Assembly: GCA_021779935.1 (NCBI GenBank)
Contig: JAJXZT010000039.1
Span: 1-38,361 of the forward strand
Length of the DNA stretch: 38,361 bases
Reading direction: 5' to 3'
Source: Acidobacteriota bacterium
Lineage (GTDB): Bacteria; Acidobacteriota; Terriglobia; Terriglobales; Acidobacteriaceae
Below, in pieces: positions 1 to 8,299 of the stretch. Below the pieces are notes generated by a model. That model did no database searches. It saw nothing but the letters and a program-made list of their open reading frames with translations, and was not told the DNA's origin. The translations under genes were made by a program, and so were the position numbers. Positions within the stretch are counted from its first letter, which is position 1; every line of letters begins with the position of its first letter.

Positions 1-117
1 CTCGGATGGAAATCACAGCCTACAATCATCATCGAAGGCTCCTTCCTTCCAGCGTCTTACTTCCACAACAAAGAAAGACTACCGGAACTCGAAGTGAGCC
101 TTCGCCCTTATCCAATC

Positions 118-143
118 AATCCTGAGCGCAGCGAACGGTGGGA
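118..143. repeat. partial copy of palindromic repeat tail
   Basis: The stretch CCTGAGCGCAGCGAACGGTG followed by GGA closely resembles the right half of the element at 19388-19420 (CCTGAGCATCGCGAAGGGTG plus GGA). The GGGTGCCCCA head seen in other copies is absent, so this looks like a decayed or truncated copy lying beyond the 3' end of the minus-strand gene at 161. The first 117 bases of the window show nothing else I can name. Confidence 0.4.
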
Positions 144-160
144 AGAAAGCTTGCTATTTC

Positions 161-1639
161 TTATCTGATCGCCGCTTGCGGTGCGGCAGTTGCTACCGGT
201 GCGGACGGATTTGCCTGCGGGTCGCCAACTTCATCGCCGCGGAAATACTCATTCTTGGCCGCGCGCATCGTCGGCATCGCGGCAAAAGGTTTGCTGTAGT
301 CGTTGCCGGCGTTCCAGAACAAGAAGCCGTCGCCGCCGTGCTCGCGCGCCACGCGGACTTGCACCATGATGTAGTCGGGCGAATAAGTTTTTGTCCGCCA
401 CGCGAAAGCCTGTAGCCACGGACGTATCACGACCCCCGTGCCCTTCGTGATGGCGACAAAGCGGTCCATCGATTCGCTGATGAAATGTTCCGGAGCATCG
501 CCCGGGTGGGCCACGCCGTCCATCCCGAAGAAGTGCGACGGGTAGATCATCGGCGAGAGCACGTCGCAATACTTCGCCATCTGCGGAATGTCCTGCCCGG
601 TGTGTACCAGGTCGACCGTGCGCTGCCAACCCATGATTCCGAAAACGTCAAGCGAGAAGAGCACGCCCATGGGCTTCAGTTCGCCGTCGGCGCGTTGCAG
701 AAAATTCGTAATCACGTCGGAGCGCTTCCACGTCGGATGCTCCGTCTCGTAGGCGAACTTCGCGTCCTTCTGATCGCTCTCCGTGGGGAAGCGCACGTAG
801 TCGAACTGGATTTCGTCGGCGCCATTCGCCGCCGCATACTTCGCCAGCGCGATGTTGTAATCCTGCACCTCGCGCAGCGACGGATCGGCCCACGCGAGCT
901 TGTTGTTCTCCAGCCACGGCTTTCCCGTGCGACGCGAGCGCACGGCGAGTTCGGGATGACGCGCCACAAGCTGGTCATCCTTAAAGATGGCGATGCGCGC
1001 AATGGCGTGCATCCCGAGCGAGTGGATGTAGCGCGTCAGCTTGGCGAGGTTGCGGATCGGAACGCGTTCGCGGTGCGGCACCAGCGGGCCTTCAAACGGG
1101 ACGCTGAGCGAGCCGTCGCTGTCCTTGATATCGAAGACCACGGAGTTGCCGCCCACCGCGCGCCACTTGCGAATGATGTCGAGCCCGTGGGCGCTGCCTG
1201 CCATGGTGCCGGTGAGATAGACGGCACGCACTTCGAAATCCTTCGGCGCCAGCCTGGACTTCTCGGTCCACGGCATCGGCATGTAATCCGGAATAATGAC
1301 TTGGCTGCCAGGCTTGAGCCAGATTCCCTTGATCTCGGGGTTCTCGCGACGGATGGCCGTTTCCAGTTCGGTGTCCGTCATGTAAGGCGTCTCGGGCAGG
1401 TAGCGATAGGCGACGCCGGGAAGCGTCTCTCCGCGCGTGACTGTGTGAATGGTGCTTCCGGGAGGCGCGGTTTTCGCGGCTTCGGGCTTGGGCGGCGTTT
1501 TCTGCTTCGACGGAGGATCCGTGGCGGGACCGGCCGCAGCCACGGAAGACGGCAGCGTTTGAAAGAAGAGCAGCGTAAAGGCAAACGCAATCAGGAAAAC
1601 GAAAGCGCCAGTGACCCGAAGAAAATGCTTATGCGACAT
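161..1639 (-). CDS. exported LysM-like / putative glycosyl hydrolase (DUF4015-type) protein
   Basis: The product is 492 aa from the ATG at 1639. The frame stays open to 1795, but the ATG at 1639 is followed directly by a hydrophobic N-terminal anchor or signal (about residues 8-35), so it is preferred. A Pro/Lys-rich linker follows. Next comes a LysM-like segment (VTRGETLPGVAYRYL ... LKPGSQVIIPDY, about residues 65-120), of the kind that binds peptidoglycan or other glycans. The rest reads as a TIM-barrel like the DUF4015 putative glycosyl hydrolase family, with FDIKDSDGS, ADEIQFDYVRFP, LSPMIYPSHF and GDGFLFWNAGN as the barrel-strand motifs. The acidic residues in IQFDYVRFP and FDIKD are candidate catalytic residues by analogy only. 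It would act in the envelope or periplasm; substrate unknown. It is transcribed divergently from the M48 protease gene. Confidence 0.8.
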   Translation of the reverse strand: MSHKHFLRVTGAFVFLIAFAFTLLFFQTLPSSVAAAGPATDPPSKQKTPPKPEAAKTAPPGSTIHTVTRGETLPGVAYRYLPETPYMTDTELETAIRRENPEIKGIWLKPGSQVIIPDYMPMPWTEKSRLAPKDFEVRAVYLTGTMAGSAHGLDIIRKWRAVGGNSVVFDIKDSDGSLSVPFEGPLVPHRERVPIRNLAKLTRYIHSLGMHAIARIAIFKDDQLVARHPELAVRSRRTGKPWLENNKLAWADPSLREVQDYNIALAKYAAANGADEIQFDYVRFPTESDQKDAKFAYETEHPTWKRSDVITNFLQRADGELKPMGVLFSLDVFGIMGWQRTVDLVHTGQDIPQMAKYCDVLSPMIYPSHFFGMDGVAHPGDAPEHFISESMDRFVAITKGTGVVIRPWLQAFAWRTKTYSPDYIMVQVRVAREHGGDGFLFWNAGNDYSKPFAAMPTMRAAKNEYFRGDEVGDPQANPSAPVATAAPQAAIR

Positions 1640-1811
1640 TCGGAAAATTTCCACTCGTCCTGAATCCGAATGTAGCACGAAACACCGGGTTGGGACTGCC
1701 CAAGCATCACGGTTGGCACGGTACGAAAGGGTGCGTACGGTAAAAGTTTCAAGTTGGAAAACCCGCCAGCCGGAAGCCGAAAACAAAAGCGACAAAGCCC
1801 GGCCATTGCGT

Positions 1812-1833
1812 CAGATAGAATAATGTCTATCTG
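1812..1833. promoter_or_regulatory. perfect dyad in divergent intergenic region (operator-like)
   Basis: CAGATAGA at 1812-1819 and its exact complement TCTATCTG at 1826-1833 flank a 6-nt AT-rich spacer (ATAATG). The dyad sits in the 304-bp divergent gap (1640-1943) between the LysM-like gene and the M48 protease gene. It could be a dimeric repressor or activator site. The rest of the gap holds nothing else I can name. Confidence 0.4.
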
Positions 1834-1943
1834 CTGTTGTTGATTTTGTGCCGAGTGGAAAAATTCAACGCTCCGCCGGGTGCGGGCATCTTACATCCTT
1901 GGAAGTTGTGGAATACCGCCGAGGCGGTTCAAGTGAGGGACAC

Positions 1944-3392
1944 ATGGTGATGCGTGGCAAAAGTGCGCGGGTGCTGGCCCTGTTGCTGCTGATGTCGACC
2001 TGGAACCTGGTGTGTGCGGCGCAGGTGAACACGCGCGATCTCCAACAGGACAAGACGACCGGCCGCATCATCCTGACTGCTGGCGACGTCTCGATGAGCC
2101 CGCAGGATCAGATTCAGGCGGGACGTAAGTACGCTGCACAGGTCGCGCAGCAGATGCCGGTGCTACCAGAGTCGAGCCCGGTGACCAAGTACGTGCAGGC
2201 CCTGGGAAGGCGTCTGGCATTGAAGGCGCCGGGATACAAGTGGCCGTTCGAGTTCCGCGTCATCAACCAGAAAGACATCAACGCGTTTGCGTTGCCCGGC
2301 GGGCCCGTGTTCGTCAACCTCGGAACCATCCAGATGGCGGATGAGTCGGAACTGGCGGGCGTGATGGCCCACGAGATCAGCCACGTGGTGTTGCAGCACA
2401 CGGCGCGCGACGCGGGAAAAGAACAGACCATCCAGACGCTGGGCGCGCTCGGCAGCATCCTGGCTGGAGCCGTGTTCGGCAATACCGTTGGCGGACGGCT
2501 GGCGCAACTTGGCATACAGATTGGCGCCAGCGGAATCGCCATGAAGTATTCGCGTGCCGACGAGACGGAAGCCGACCTGCTGGGCTCGCAGATCATGTAC
2601 GACGCCGGCTACGATCCTTACGCCATGGTGGAGTTCTTCGACCAACTGGCGAAGCAGGGCGGGCCGGGAGTTCCGCAATTTCTGGCCGACCACCCGAACC
2701 CCGGCAATCGCGCGGAGACCGTGCGCTCGGCGATCGAGAAGTTTCCACGGAAGCAATTCGCGCGGCACGACAGCCCGGAGTTCGTCGCGATGAAACGCGT
2801 GGCGGATCACATGCACGCCATGACGCAGCCAGAGTTGGCACAGTACCAGAAGACGCACACGGCCGATCCGAACGCCAGCCAGCCGGTGAATACGGCGCTG
2901 AGCGATGTTATGCCCTCCGGCAATACTTCGCGCCTGGATCGGGATGCGTACTCCATTGAGTATCCGGACAACTGGCAGGTCTATGGCGCGCAGGGTTCGT
3001 CGGTGACGATTGCGCCGCAGGCCGGAGTCTCGCAGAATGCGGTCGCCTACGGAGCTTCCGTCAGCAGTATGTCGACCGCCAGCGGTACTTCGCTGGAGAC
3101 GGCGACGCGCCAGGTGATCGCCACGCTTGAACGCGAGAACCAGGGCATGAAGGCGATTGGCAGTGCGGAAAGAATTCGCGTCAACGGCGGAGATGGGCGG
3201 TCTGTTGACCTGACGGGAATTTCCCCGGTGCGCGACGCGAATGGCGGACAACTGGCGGAACGCGACTGGCTGGTGACCCTGCAACGCCACGACGGATCGA
3301 TTGTGTCCGTGGTGTTCACCGCTCCGCAGAAGGATTTCGATGCGCTGCGTCCGGCCTTTGAACATATGTTGAAAAGCTTGCGGCTGAAGTAG
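1944..3392 (+). CDS. secreted M48-family zinc metalloprotease
   Basis: The product is 482 aa. The start is set by an SD-like AGTGAGGGA at 1932-1940 and by the signal peptide that follows (ARVLALLLLMSTWNLVCAAQ); an ATG at 1950 is an equally usable start. The zinc site HEISH lies at residues 143-147, with the third ligand probably E207 in ADETEAD. This is the arrangement of BepA/Oma1/HtpX-like M48 peptidases. YKWPFEFRVINQKDINAFALPGG upstream of it is the usual M48B/C substrate-groove region. After about residue 315 comes an added domain of about 150 aa (YSIEYPDNWQVYG ... HMLKSLRLK), resembling PsbP/DUF1795-like folds. It probably degrades or refolds outer-membrane proteins in the periplasm. The gene stands alone, convergent with the histidine kinase gene downstream. 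Confidence 0.88.
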   Translation: MVMRGKSARVLALLLLMSTWNLVCAAQVNTRDLQQDKTTGRIILTAGDVSMSPQDQIQAGRKYAAQVAQQMPVLPESSPVTKYVQALGRRLALKAPGYKWPFEFRVINQKDINAFALPGGPVFVNLGTIQMADESELAGVMAHEISHVVLQHTARDAGKEQTIQTLGALGSILAGAVFGNTVGGRLAQLGIQIGASGIAMKYSRADETEADLLGSQIMYDAGYDPYAMVEFFDQLAKQGGPGVPQFLADHPNPGNRAETVRSAIEKFPRKQFARHDSPEFVAMKRVADHMHAMTQPELAQYQKTHTADPNASQPVNTALSDVMPSGNTSRLDRDAYSIEYPDNWQVYGAQGSSVTIAPQAGVSQNAVAYGASVSSMSTASGTSLETATRQVIATLERENQGMKAIGSAERIRVNGGDGRSVDLTGISPVRDANGGQLAERDWLVTLQRHDGSIVSVVFTAPQKDFDALRPAFEHMLKSLRLK

Positions 3393-3406
3393 GGAAGTGC
3401 GGAGTT

Positions 3407-3424
3407 GAAAAGCCCCAGCTTTTC
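3407..3424. terminator. bidirectional hairpin between convergent genes
   Basis: GAAAAGC (3407-3413), CCCA loop and GCTTTTC (3418-3424) form a 7-bp stem exactly between the stop of the M48 gene (3392) and the stop of the minus-strand kinase gene (3425). Its A- and T-rich arms would provide short U-runs in both directions, which fits a shared terminator. Confidence 0.55.
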
Positions 3425-5263
3425 TTACAGTGCTGCTTGCGATCCGTCCTGCGGTTGCTGCGGAAGGAAGATGGCGAACGCTGTTCCGCGGTAGGGGCCA
3501 GGACGCTGACTGCTGCGCAGTCGCAGTGTCCCTTCGTGTTTTTCGACGATCCCGCGGCTCACCCACAGTCCCAGGCCTGTTCCGCGTTCGCCCTTGGTCG
3601 TAAAGAACGGTGTGAACAGCGATTCGCGCGAGGCCTGCGGAATGCCGCAGCCATTGTCGGCCACCAGGATGCGCACTCCCGGGATGCTGCCGTTGCCATA
3701 ACCTTGTGCCGCCACTACTCGCACGCGAATCATTCCATTCTTTCCCACCGCGTCCATCGCGTTCGCCAGCAGGTTTGAGAAGACCTGCCGCAGCTCTCCG
3801 GGGAATGCCATCACCGCCGGATGTGCTCTGTACTCGCGCTTGACTTCGATTTTTGAAGACGCCAGTTTCGGCGCGAAGAGCGCCAGCACGCTCTCCATGA
3901 TCTCTTCCACGTCCACGCGCACTGCTTCGTGCGCCTCGCGGTGGAAGCTCAGCAACTGGCTGGTGATGTGCACGATGCGGCGCAGCTCGTCCTCCGCCAT
4001 CGTCACATGTCCGCGGACATCGTCAGCCAGCGCCGGCGACGACTTCACCAGGTACGTCAGGTTCATCACCGCGTCCAGAGGGTTGCGAATCTCGTGTGCG
4101 ATCGTTGCCGCCAGCCGTCCAATCAGCGCCAGCCGTTCGCTCGATTGCAGCGCCGCCTCCGAGCGTTTCCGTTCCGTCACGTCGCGCAGCACCAGCACCA
4201 TTCCGCGCATCGCTCCCGTCGCGTCCGGAATACTCGCAGCACTTTCGTCTACGTACGCCACCGTGCCGTCGCGACGGCTCAACAACCGCTCGCTCAGCCG
4301 TTCCACTCCGGTGCCGGCATTCTTTACCCGCTGAATCGGATCAGGCAACGCCGTCCGCTTCTTCGGGTCGGAAAGTCGGAGCACTTCCGATACCGGCTGG
4401 TTCTCGGCCTCCGTCTGCGTCCATCCGGTTATACGCTCGGCGGTCGGATTCATGAACTTCACTTTTCCGTCCGCATCCGTGGCCACCACGCCTTCGCCCA
4501 TGCTGCGGAGGGTTGTCAGCAGCCACTCGCGATTCTCCCGCGCCTCTTCCGTCTGCCGCTGTTCCATGTGCAGGTGCTGCAGGTAGACGCGCGAAATCTC
4601 CATCAGCCGCCGCTTGGTCACCAGCGCCAGTACAAATGCCACTCCCAGAGTCAGCAGCGCCACCATTGCCAGCGTGACGCGCGCCGCGTGGCGGGCTCGT
4701 TTCGCCCGCAGATCCCGCAGCGTTTCCACTTTGTCCAGCAGCCGTTCGCGGGACTCGCGCACCCCGTCCATCAACCGCTTTTCTTCCAGGTTCATCGCCG
4801 CGCCGGAGGTGTTCTTGCCCTGCTCGCGCCACTCGATCATTTGCTTCGAATAGACGTGCCATGATCTGTAGTCGGTCTCCACCAGGCGCAACGCGTCCCG
4901 TTCTTCCGAGTCCACGTCGATGGTGCGTTCCAGATCCGCGAATCTTTCTTCCACCTGGGGCTCGGCGGTCTTGTAGGGTTGCAGGAAGCCGGGATCGTCA
5001 GTCAGCAGGTAGCCGCGAAGGCCCGTCTCCATGTCCACGATGCTCCGCATCAGTTGGCGCGCCACTCCGGCAATGTTGTCCGTGTGCTGCACCAGCTCCA
5101 TCGCCGATGTCATGTAGGCCACCTGCCACGCCAATGCTCCGGCGAGCACGGCCAGCAGGATGATCGGCAGCAGGACCGTATGACGCAGAAAACTTTTAAA
5201 GTTGCCTGGTTCCATCGGGCGAATTTCCGGGTGAACGGTTTTCCTTCGGCAAGTGAGCCGCAC
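3425..5263 (-). CDS. CHASE3-PAS sensor histidine kinase
   Basis: The product is 612 aa from a GTG at 5263, which is preceded by AAGGA at a 4-nt spacing. An ATG at 5215 (MEPGNF) is the alternative start and would lose 16 residues. Order of parts: TM helix about 29-50; periplasmic CHASE3-type region about 51-195 with the signature METGLRGYLLTDDPGFLQPY; TM helix about 196-216; PAS about 245-360 (MGEGVVATDADGKVKFMNPT); HisKA with phospho-acceptor H390 in AHEIRNPLDAVM; and HATPase_c with an N box (FSNLLANAMDAVG), G1 (VADNGCGIP) and G2 (GTGLGLWVSRGIV). It is a membrane-bound orthodox kinase of the NtrB-like HisKA class. No response regulator is adjacent, so it is an orphan here and its partner is unknown. 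Confidence 0.92.
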   Translation of the reverse strand: MRLTCRRKTVHPEIRPMEPGNFKSFLRHTVLLPIILLAVLAGALAWQVAYMTSAMELVQHTDNIAGVARQLMRSIVDMETGLRGYLLTDDPGFLQPYKTAEPQVEERFADLERTIDVDSEERDALRLVETDYRSWHVYSKQMIEWREQGKNTSGAAMNLEEKRLMDGVRESRERLLDKVETLRDLRAKRARHAARVTLAMVALLTLGVAFVLALVTKRRLMEISRVYLQHLHMEQRQTEEARENREWLLTTLRSMGEGVVATDADGKVKFMNPTAERITGWTQTEAENQPVSEVLRLSDPKKRTALPDPIQRVKNAGTGVERLSERLLSRRDGTVAYVDESAASIPDATGAMRGMVLVLRDVTERKRSEAALQSSERLALIGRLAATIAHEIRNPLDAVMNLTYLVKSSPALADDVRGHVTMAEDELRRIVHITSQLLSFHREAHEAVRVDVEEIMESVLALFAPKLASSKIEVKREYRAHPAVMAFPGELRQVFSNLLANAMDAVGKNGMIRVRVVAAQGYGNGSIPGVRILVADNGCGIPQASRESLFTPFFTTKGERGTGLGLWVSRGIVEKHEGTLRLRSSQRPGPYRGTAFAIFLPQQPQDGSQAAL

Positions 5264-5784
5264 GGCATCCTTGTCTTAGTTAAGATGCGCACTGCGAACA
5301 ATCTGCCGTCCGGACGTATTCCGGTGGCCGTTCGTTTCTTCTGTTCTGGAATTCTTCACAACCGTCACGCTCAGCCGGGTAAACCGGTTTTCGCGGGCGG
5401 ACAATGCTCTCATGACTACTTACTTCTTGGCTCCGCATTTCATGTCTCCGGGGAGTTGTTTCCAAGGTACTAATGCCTTCGTAACGAATTCCGGTAACGC
5501 CGCATCCTTTGCATCACTACCACCGCATCTAGTGGTGTATCCATCTGGTAAACGCAAGTGCTCGTGCAAACACCTTGGGGGAACTTCGGTACATGTCCGG
5601 AAATCACCCGGTAATACCGGAAGTTATCGGATGTTCATATTGACACTCCATCCCGTAACCCTGCTATAACGGGCCATCGTAAGATGTCCCCCCGAGAAAG
5701 CGAGGCATTGTCCTTGCGTTGCCCGAGCGTGTACGTCTCCCCCGCGTGGTTCGGGTAATCCTCTGTGGAAAGGGCTGTTGCTTT
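5264..5784. other. long intergenic region ahead of the pilus operon
   Basis: These 521 bp separate the divergently read kinase gene and the HTH/pilus operon, and I see no coding sequence. The region is less GC-rich than its surroundings and contains several CCGGTAA/TTACCGG-like words (near 5490, 5608 and 5616) and a short dyad ACCAC...GTGGT near 5519-5536. The best promoter lies at 5640-5670. A leader of about 100 nt would precede the HTH gene. Confidence 0.5.
5640..5670 (+). promoter_or_regulatory. sigma-70-type promoter for the HTH-pilMNOPQ operon
   Basis: There is a perfect -35 TTGACA at 5640-5645 and a -10 TATAAC at 5665-5670, preceded by TGC (an extended -10 TGn). The spacer is 19 nt, slightly long, which the extended -10 could compensate. 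It points towards the HTH gene at 5785 and then pilM at 6031. It is the clearest housekeeping promoter I can see in the window. Confidence 0.6.
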
Positions 5785-6018
5785 ATGGCAGAAGCGCCTG
5801 AAGTGATGAACATCCGCCAGGCCTCCGAGTATCTCGGGGTCAGTCCCGACACGCTATACAAATACGTGTACGAGGAGAAGATCCCAGCGTTCAAGCTCGG
5901 CAACCGCTGGAAGTTCAAGAAGACCATCCTCGATTCGTGGATGGAGCGGAAGAGCATCATGGGAGAGGGACGCGGCAAGAAGCGGCCGAAATCCGCGCGT
6001 GCCGCCGCCGGTCGATAA
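5785..6018 (+). CDS. excisionase/MerR-type HTH DNA-binding protein
   Basis: The product is 77 aa from the ATG at 5785; an upstream in-frame ATG at 5719 adds non-homologous-looking sequence. The pattern MNIRQASEYLGVSPDTLYKYVYEEKIPAFKLGNRWKF is the winged-helix HTH_17 (excisionase) fold: helix-turn-helix, then a wing ending in a basic GNRWKF. A very basic tail (GRGKKRPKSARAAAGR) probably adds DNA contacts. The gene ends 12 nt before pilM and is surely co-transcribed with it. No integrase or mobile element is nearby, so it is unlikely to be a real excisionase. It is more likely a transcription factor acting on the pilus operon, or a nucleoid-type BldC-like protein (inference). Confidence 0.85.
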   Translation: MAEAPEVMNIRQASEYLGVSPDTLYKYVYEEKIPAFKLGNRWKFKKTILDSWMERKSIMGEGRGKKRPKSARAAAGR

Positions 6019-6030
6019 AGGACGTTCGCC

Positions 6031-7086
6031 ATGTTTGGAATGGGAACTGAAAAAGCGGTTGTCGGACTCGATATTGGCTCCAGCAGCATCAAGGCCGTGG
6101 AGCTCAAGAAGACGCGTGCCGGTCTAGTGGTCGCTCATCTTGGTATCGAACCGCTAGCCTCGGACATCGTTGTTGACTCGATGATCGTCGATAGCGGCAG
6201 TGTCGCCAACGCCGTCAGCAAGATATTCACCGACAGCGCCATTAAGGCCAAGGCTGTCGCCACGTCCGTCAGCGGACACTCCGTCATCGTCAAGCCGGTC
6301 AAGATGCCGTCCATGCCGGACGAGGATCTCGCCAACGTCATCCAGACCGAGGCCGCGCAATACATCCCGTTCGATATCTCCGACGTCAACATCGACTACC
6401 AGATCCTTTCCGAGGATCTCGCGGCTCCCGAGATGGACGTGCTCCTCGTCGCCGTCAAGCGCGACAAGATTCTGAACTACACCAACGCTCTGCAACTCGC
6501 CGGACGCCAGCCGTCCATCGTCGATATCGACGTTTTCGCCTTGCAGAACTGTTACGAGTACAACTACGAACCGGCGCCTAATTCCACCGTTGCCCTGCTT
6601 AATATCGGCGCCAGCGTCATGAACATCAACATCGTCAAGGGTTCCACGCCGCTGTTCACTCGCGACGTCAGCGTCGGTGGCCATCAGTACACCGACTCGC
6701 TCCAGAAGGAACTCGATCTCAGCTTTGACGATGCCGAGGCCTTCAAGCTCGGCCAGAAGGTCGGCACCGTCAGCGAAGACGCCAAGGGCCCCATTCTCCA
6801 GCAGGTCACTGAAATCATCGTTCTGGAAATCCAGAAGACGTTCGACTTCTTCCGTGCCACGGCAGCCGGAGAACACATCGAGCGTATTTATCTGGCCGGT
6901 GGATCGTCCCAGGTTCCGGGATTGATCGAGGCGCTGCGCCAGGAGTTTTCGTTGCCGGTTGATTCGCTGAACCCGTTCCAGCGCATTGATGTGCCGGAGG
7001 GCCCCGCCGCCGATATCGTTTTCCATAGTGCAGCGCAGTTCGCGGTGGCCGTCGGTTTGGCTCTGAGGAGCTTCGAAAGCCTATGA
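6031..7086 (+). CDS. pilM: type IV pilus assembly ATPase-fold protein PilM
   Basis: The product is 351 aa, the usual PilM length. The actin/FtsA-like nucleotide-binding fold is seen in VGLDIGSSSIKAVELK (phosphate 1 loop), ALLNIGASVMNINIV (phosphate 2) and RIYLAGGSSQVPGLIEAL (adenosine region). PilM sits on the cytoplasmic face of the inner membrane and binds the short N-terminal tail of PilN, joining the cytoplasmic motor side to the PilNOP alignment complex. It starts 12 nt after the HTH gene, with AAAGGA upstream, and its stop overlaps the pilN start as ATGA (7083-7086), indicating translational coupling. Confidence 0.95.
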   Translation: MFGMGTEKAVVGLDIGSSSIKAVELKKTRAGLVVAHLGIEPLASDIVVDSMIVDSGSVANAVSKIFTDSAIKAKAVATSVSGHSVIVKPVKMPSMPDEDLANVIQTEAAQYIPFDISDVNIDYQILSEDLAAPEMDVLLVAVKRDKILNYTNALQLAGRQPSIVDIDVFALQNCYEYNYEPAPNSTVALLNIGASVMNINIVKGSTPLFTRDVSVGGHQYTDSLQKELDLSFDDAEAFKLGQKVGTVSEDAKGPILQQVTEIIVLEIQKTFDFFRATAAGEHIERIYLAGGSSQVPGLIEALRQEFSLPVDSLNPFQRIDVPEGPAADIVFHSAAQFAVAVGLALRSFESL

Positions 7087-7667
7087 TTCGCATCAATCTG
7101 CTAGGTACACCGAAACCGAAGAAAGGCCGTCGAACCGGATTTGCAATGCCGGTCACGACTACCGGCGGTCCCTCGGTTGCGATGGTGGCTGCGTTGCTCG
7201 TCGCCATTGCCGGCGCCGGCAACTATTACTACTACCACCAGGTCAACAAGGCCCACGAGAAGATCCAGGCCGATATGGTGACTGCCGACCGTCAGATCAA
7301 GGATCTTTCGGCCGTCAAGAGCGCCTACATTGAGAAGCAGAAACAGGCTGACCAGCTTAAGCGCCAGTTCGATGTCATCGATCAGTTGCGCTCCAATCAG
7401 TCCGGCCCGGTCACGTTGCTTTCCACCATCGGCAACACGGTTAACGCCAGCGATGCCGTCTGGCTCGACACCATGCTCGATAACGGCAACACCATCGAAC
7501 TCAACGGGACGGCCCTCAGTTCGGTCGCCGTCGCTGGTTTCATGACGAACCTGAAGAAGACCGGATACTTCAAGAGCGTCGAACTCAAGGAGACCATGCA
7601 GCAGGATTACAAGAACATGCGTGCATTCTCCTTCACCCTGATTTGCGAGAAGCAGCAGAAAGTGTAA
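7083..7667 (+). CDS. pilN: type IV pilus assembly protein PilN
   Basis: The product is 194 aa. The N-terminal MIRINLLG is the conserved PilM-binding motif of PilN. One TM helix (about residues 31-48) follows, then a coiled-coil stretch (about 55-105) and a ferredoxin-like periplasmic domain (VWLDTMLDNGNTIELNGTALS ... SVELKETMQQDYKNMRAFSF). It forms an inner-membrane heterodimer with PilO. It overlaps pilM by 4 nt and is followed by pilO after 10 nt. Confidence 0.94.
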   Translation: MIRINLLGTPKPKKGRRTGFAMPVTTTGGPSVAMVAALLVAIAGAGNYYYYHQVNKAHEKIQADMVTADRQIKDLSAVKSAYIEKQKQADQLKRQFDVIDQLRSNQSGPVTLLSTIGNTVNASDAVWLDTMLDNGNTIELNGTALSSVAVAGFMTNLKKTGYFKSVELKETMQQDYKNMRAFSFTLICEKQQKV

Positions 7668-7677
7668 CGGGGAAGTT

Positions 7678-8295
7678 ATGGCTAAGCTCTCAGATCTTCC
7701 GAAGATGGCGCAGATAGGGGTCGTCCTCGCCCTGGTGGCCGGTTCCACCATTGCGCTCTACATGCTTGTCTTCAAACCGATCGACGATCAGAACCAGAAG
7801 GATCTCATCAATCTCAAGGCCAAGCAGGCTGAGGTCGCGCAGCTCGCGCCCTATCGCAATAAGCTCAGCGATCTTGAGAACCAGATTGCCAGCCTCAAGC
7901 AGCAGATCGATTTGCAGCGTCGCATCGTGCCGGATTCCAAGGAAGTTCCGAGCTTCATCGAAATCATGCAGGGAGAGGCCGTCAAGGCCGGCGTCGAGCT
8001 TCGCCGCTTTACCGCCAAGCCGGTCGTGGCGCATGAGTATTACAGCGAGGTCCCCTTCGATATCGACGTGGACGGCCCGTACTACGCTGTCCTCAATTTC
8101 TTCCAGCGCGTGAGCCAGCTCGAACGCATCATCAACATTTCCAATATGCAGATGGCCAGCGTTCACATGGCTGGCCAGGCACGCGTCAAGAAGCAATACA
8201 CCTACGCTCCCGGCGAGACCGTGGTCGCCAGTTGCACGGCCACCACCTTCTACAGCAATGCGGGTGCGGCTCCGGCAAAGCCGGTGAAAAGGTAA
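7678..8295 (+). CDS. pilO: type IV pilus assembly protein PilO
   Basis: The product is 205 aa, with GGGGAAG just before the ATG as ribosome-binding site. A short cytoplasmic tail and one TM helix (about residues 13-32) come first, then a coiled coil (about 38-85, KDLINLKAKQAEVAQL ... IASLKQQIDLQRR), then the periplasmic ferredoxin-like domain (VPFDIDVDGPYYAVLNFFQRVSQLERIINI). This is the typical PilO architecture. PilO pairs with PilN and recruits PilP. It sits between pilN and pilP, with only 4 nt to pilP. Confidence 0.94.
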   Translation: MAKLSDLPKMAQIGVVLALVAGSTIALYMLVFKPIDDQNQKDLINLKAKQAEVAQLAPYRNKLSDLENQIASLKQQIDLQRRIVPDSKEVPSFIEIMQGEAVKAGVELRRFTAKPVVAHEYYSEVPFDIDVDGPYYAVLNFFQRVSQLERIINISNMQMASVHMAGQARVKKQYTYAPGETVVASCTATTFYSNAGAAPAKPVKR

Positions 8296-8299
8296 GGTT

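Noticed and set aside
485-1663. A 392-aa plus-strand open frame opposite the LysM-like gene
   Set aside because: It is rich in Arg and His with no domain pattern, lies antisense to a gene with clear motifs, and is typical of a shadow frame in GC-rich DNA.
5785-6018. Excisionase of an integrated element
   Set aside because: No integrase, attachment repeats or other mobile genes are nearby, and the gene is embedded in the pilus operon.
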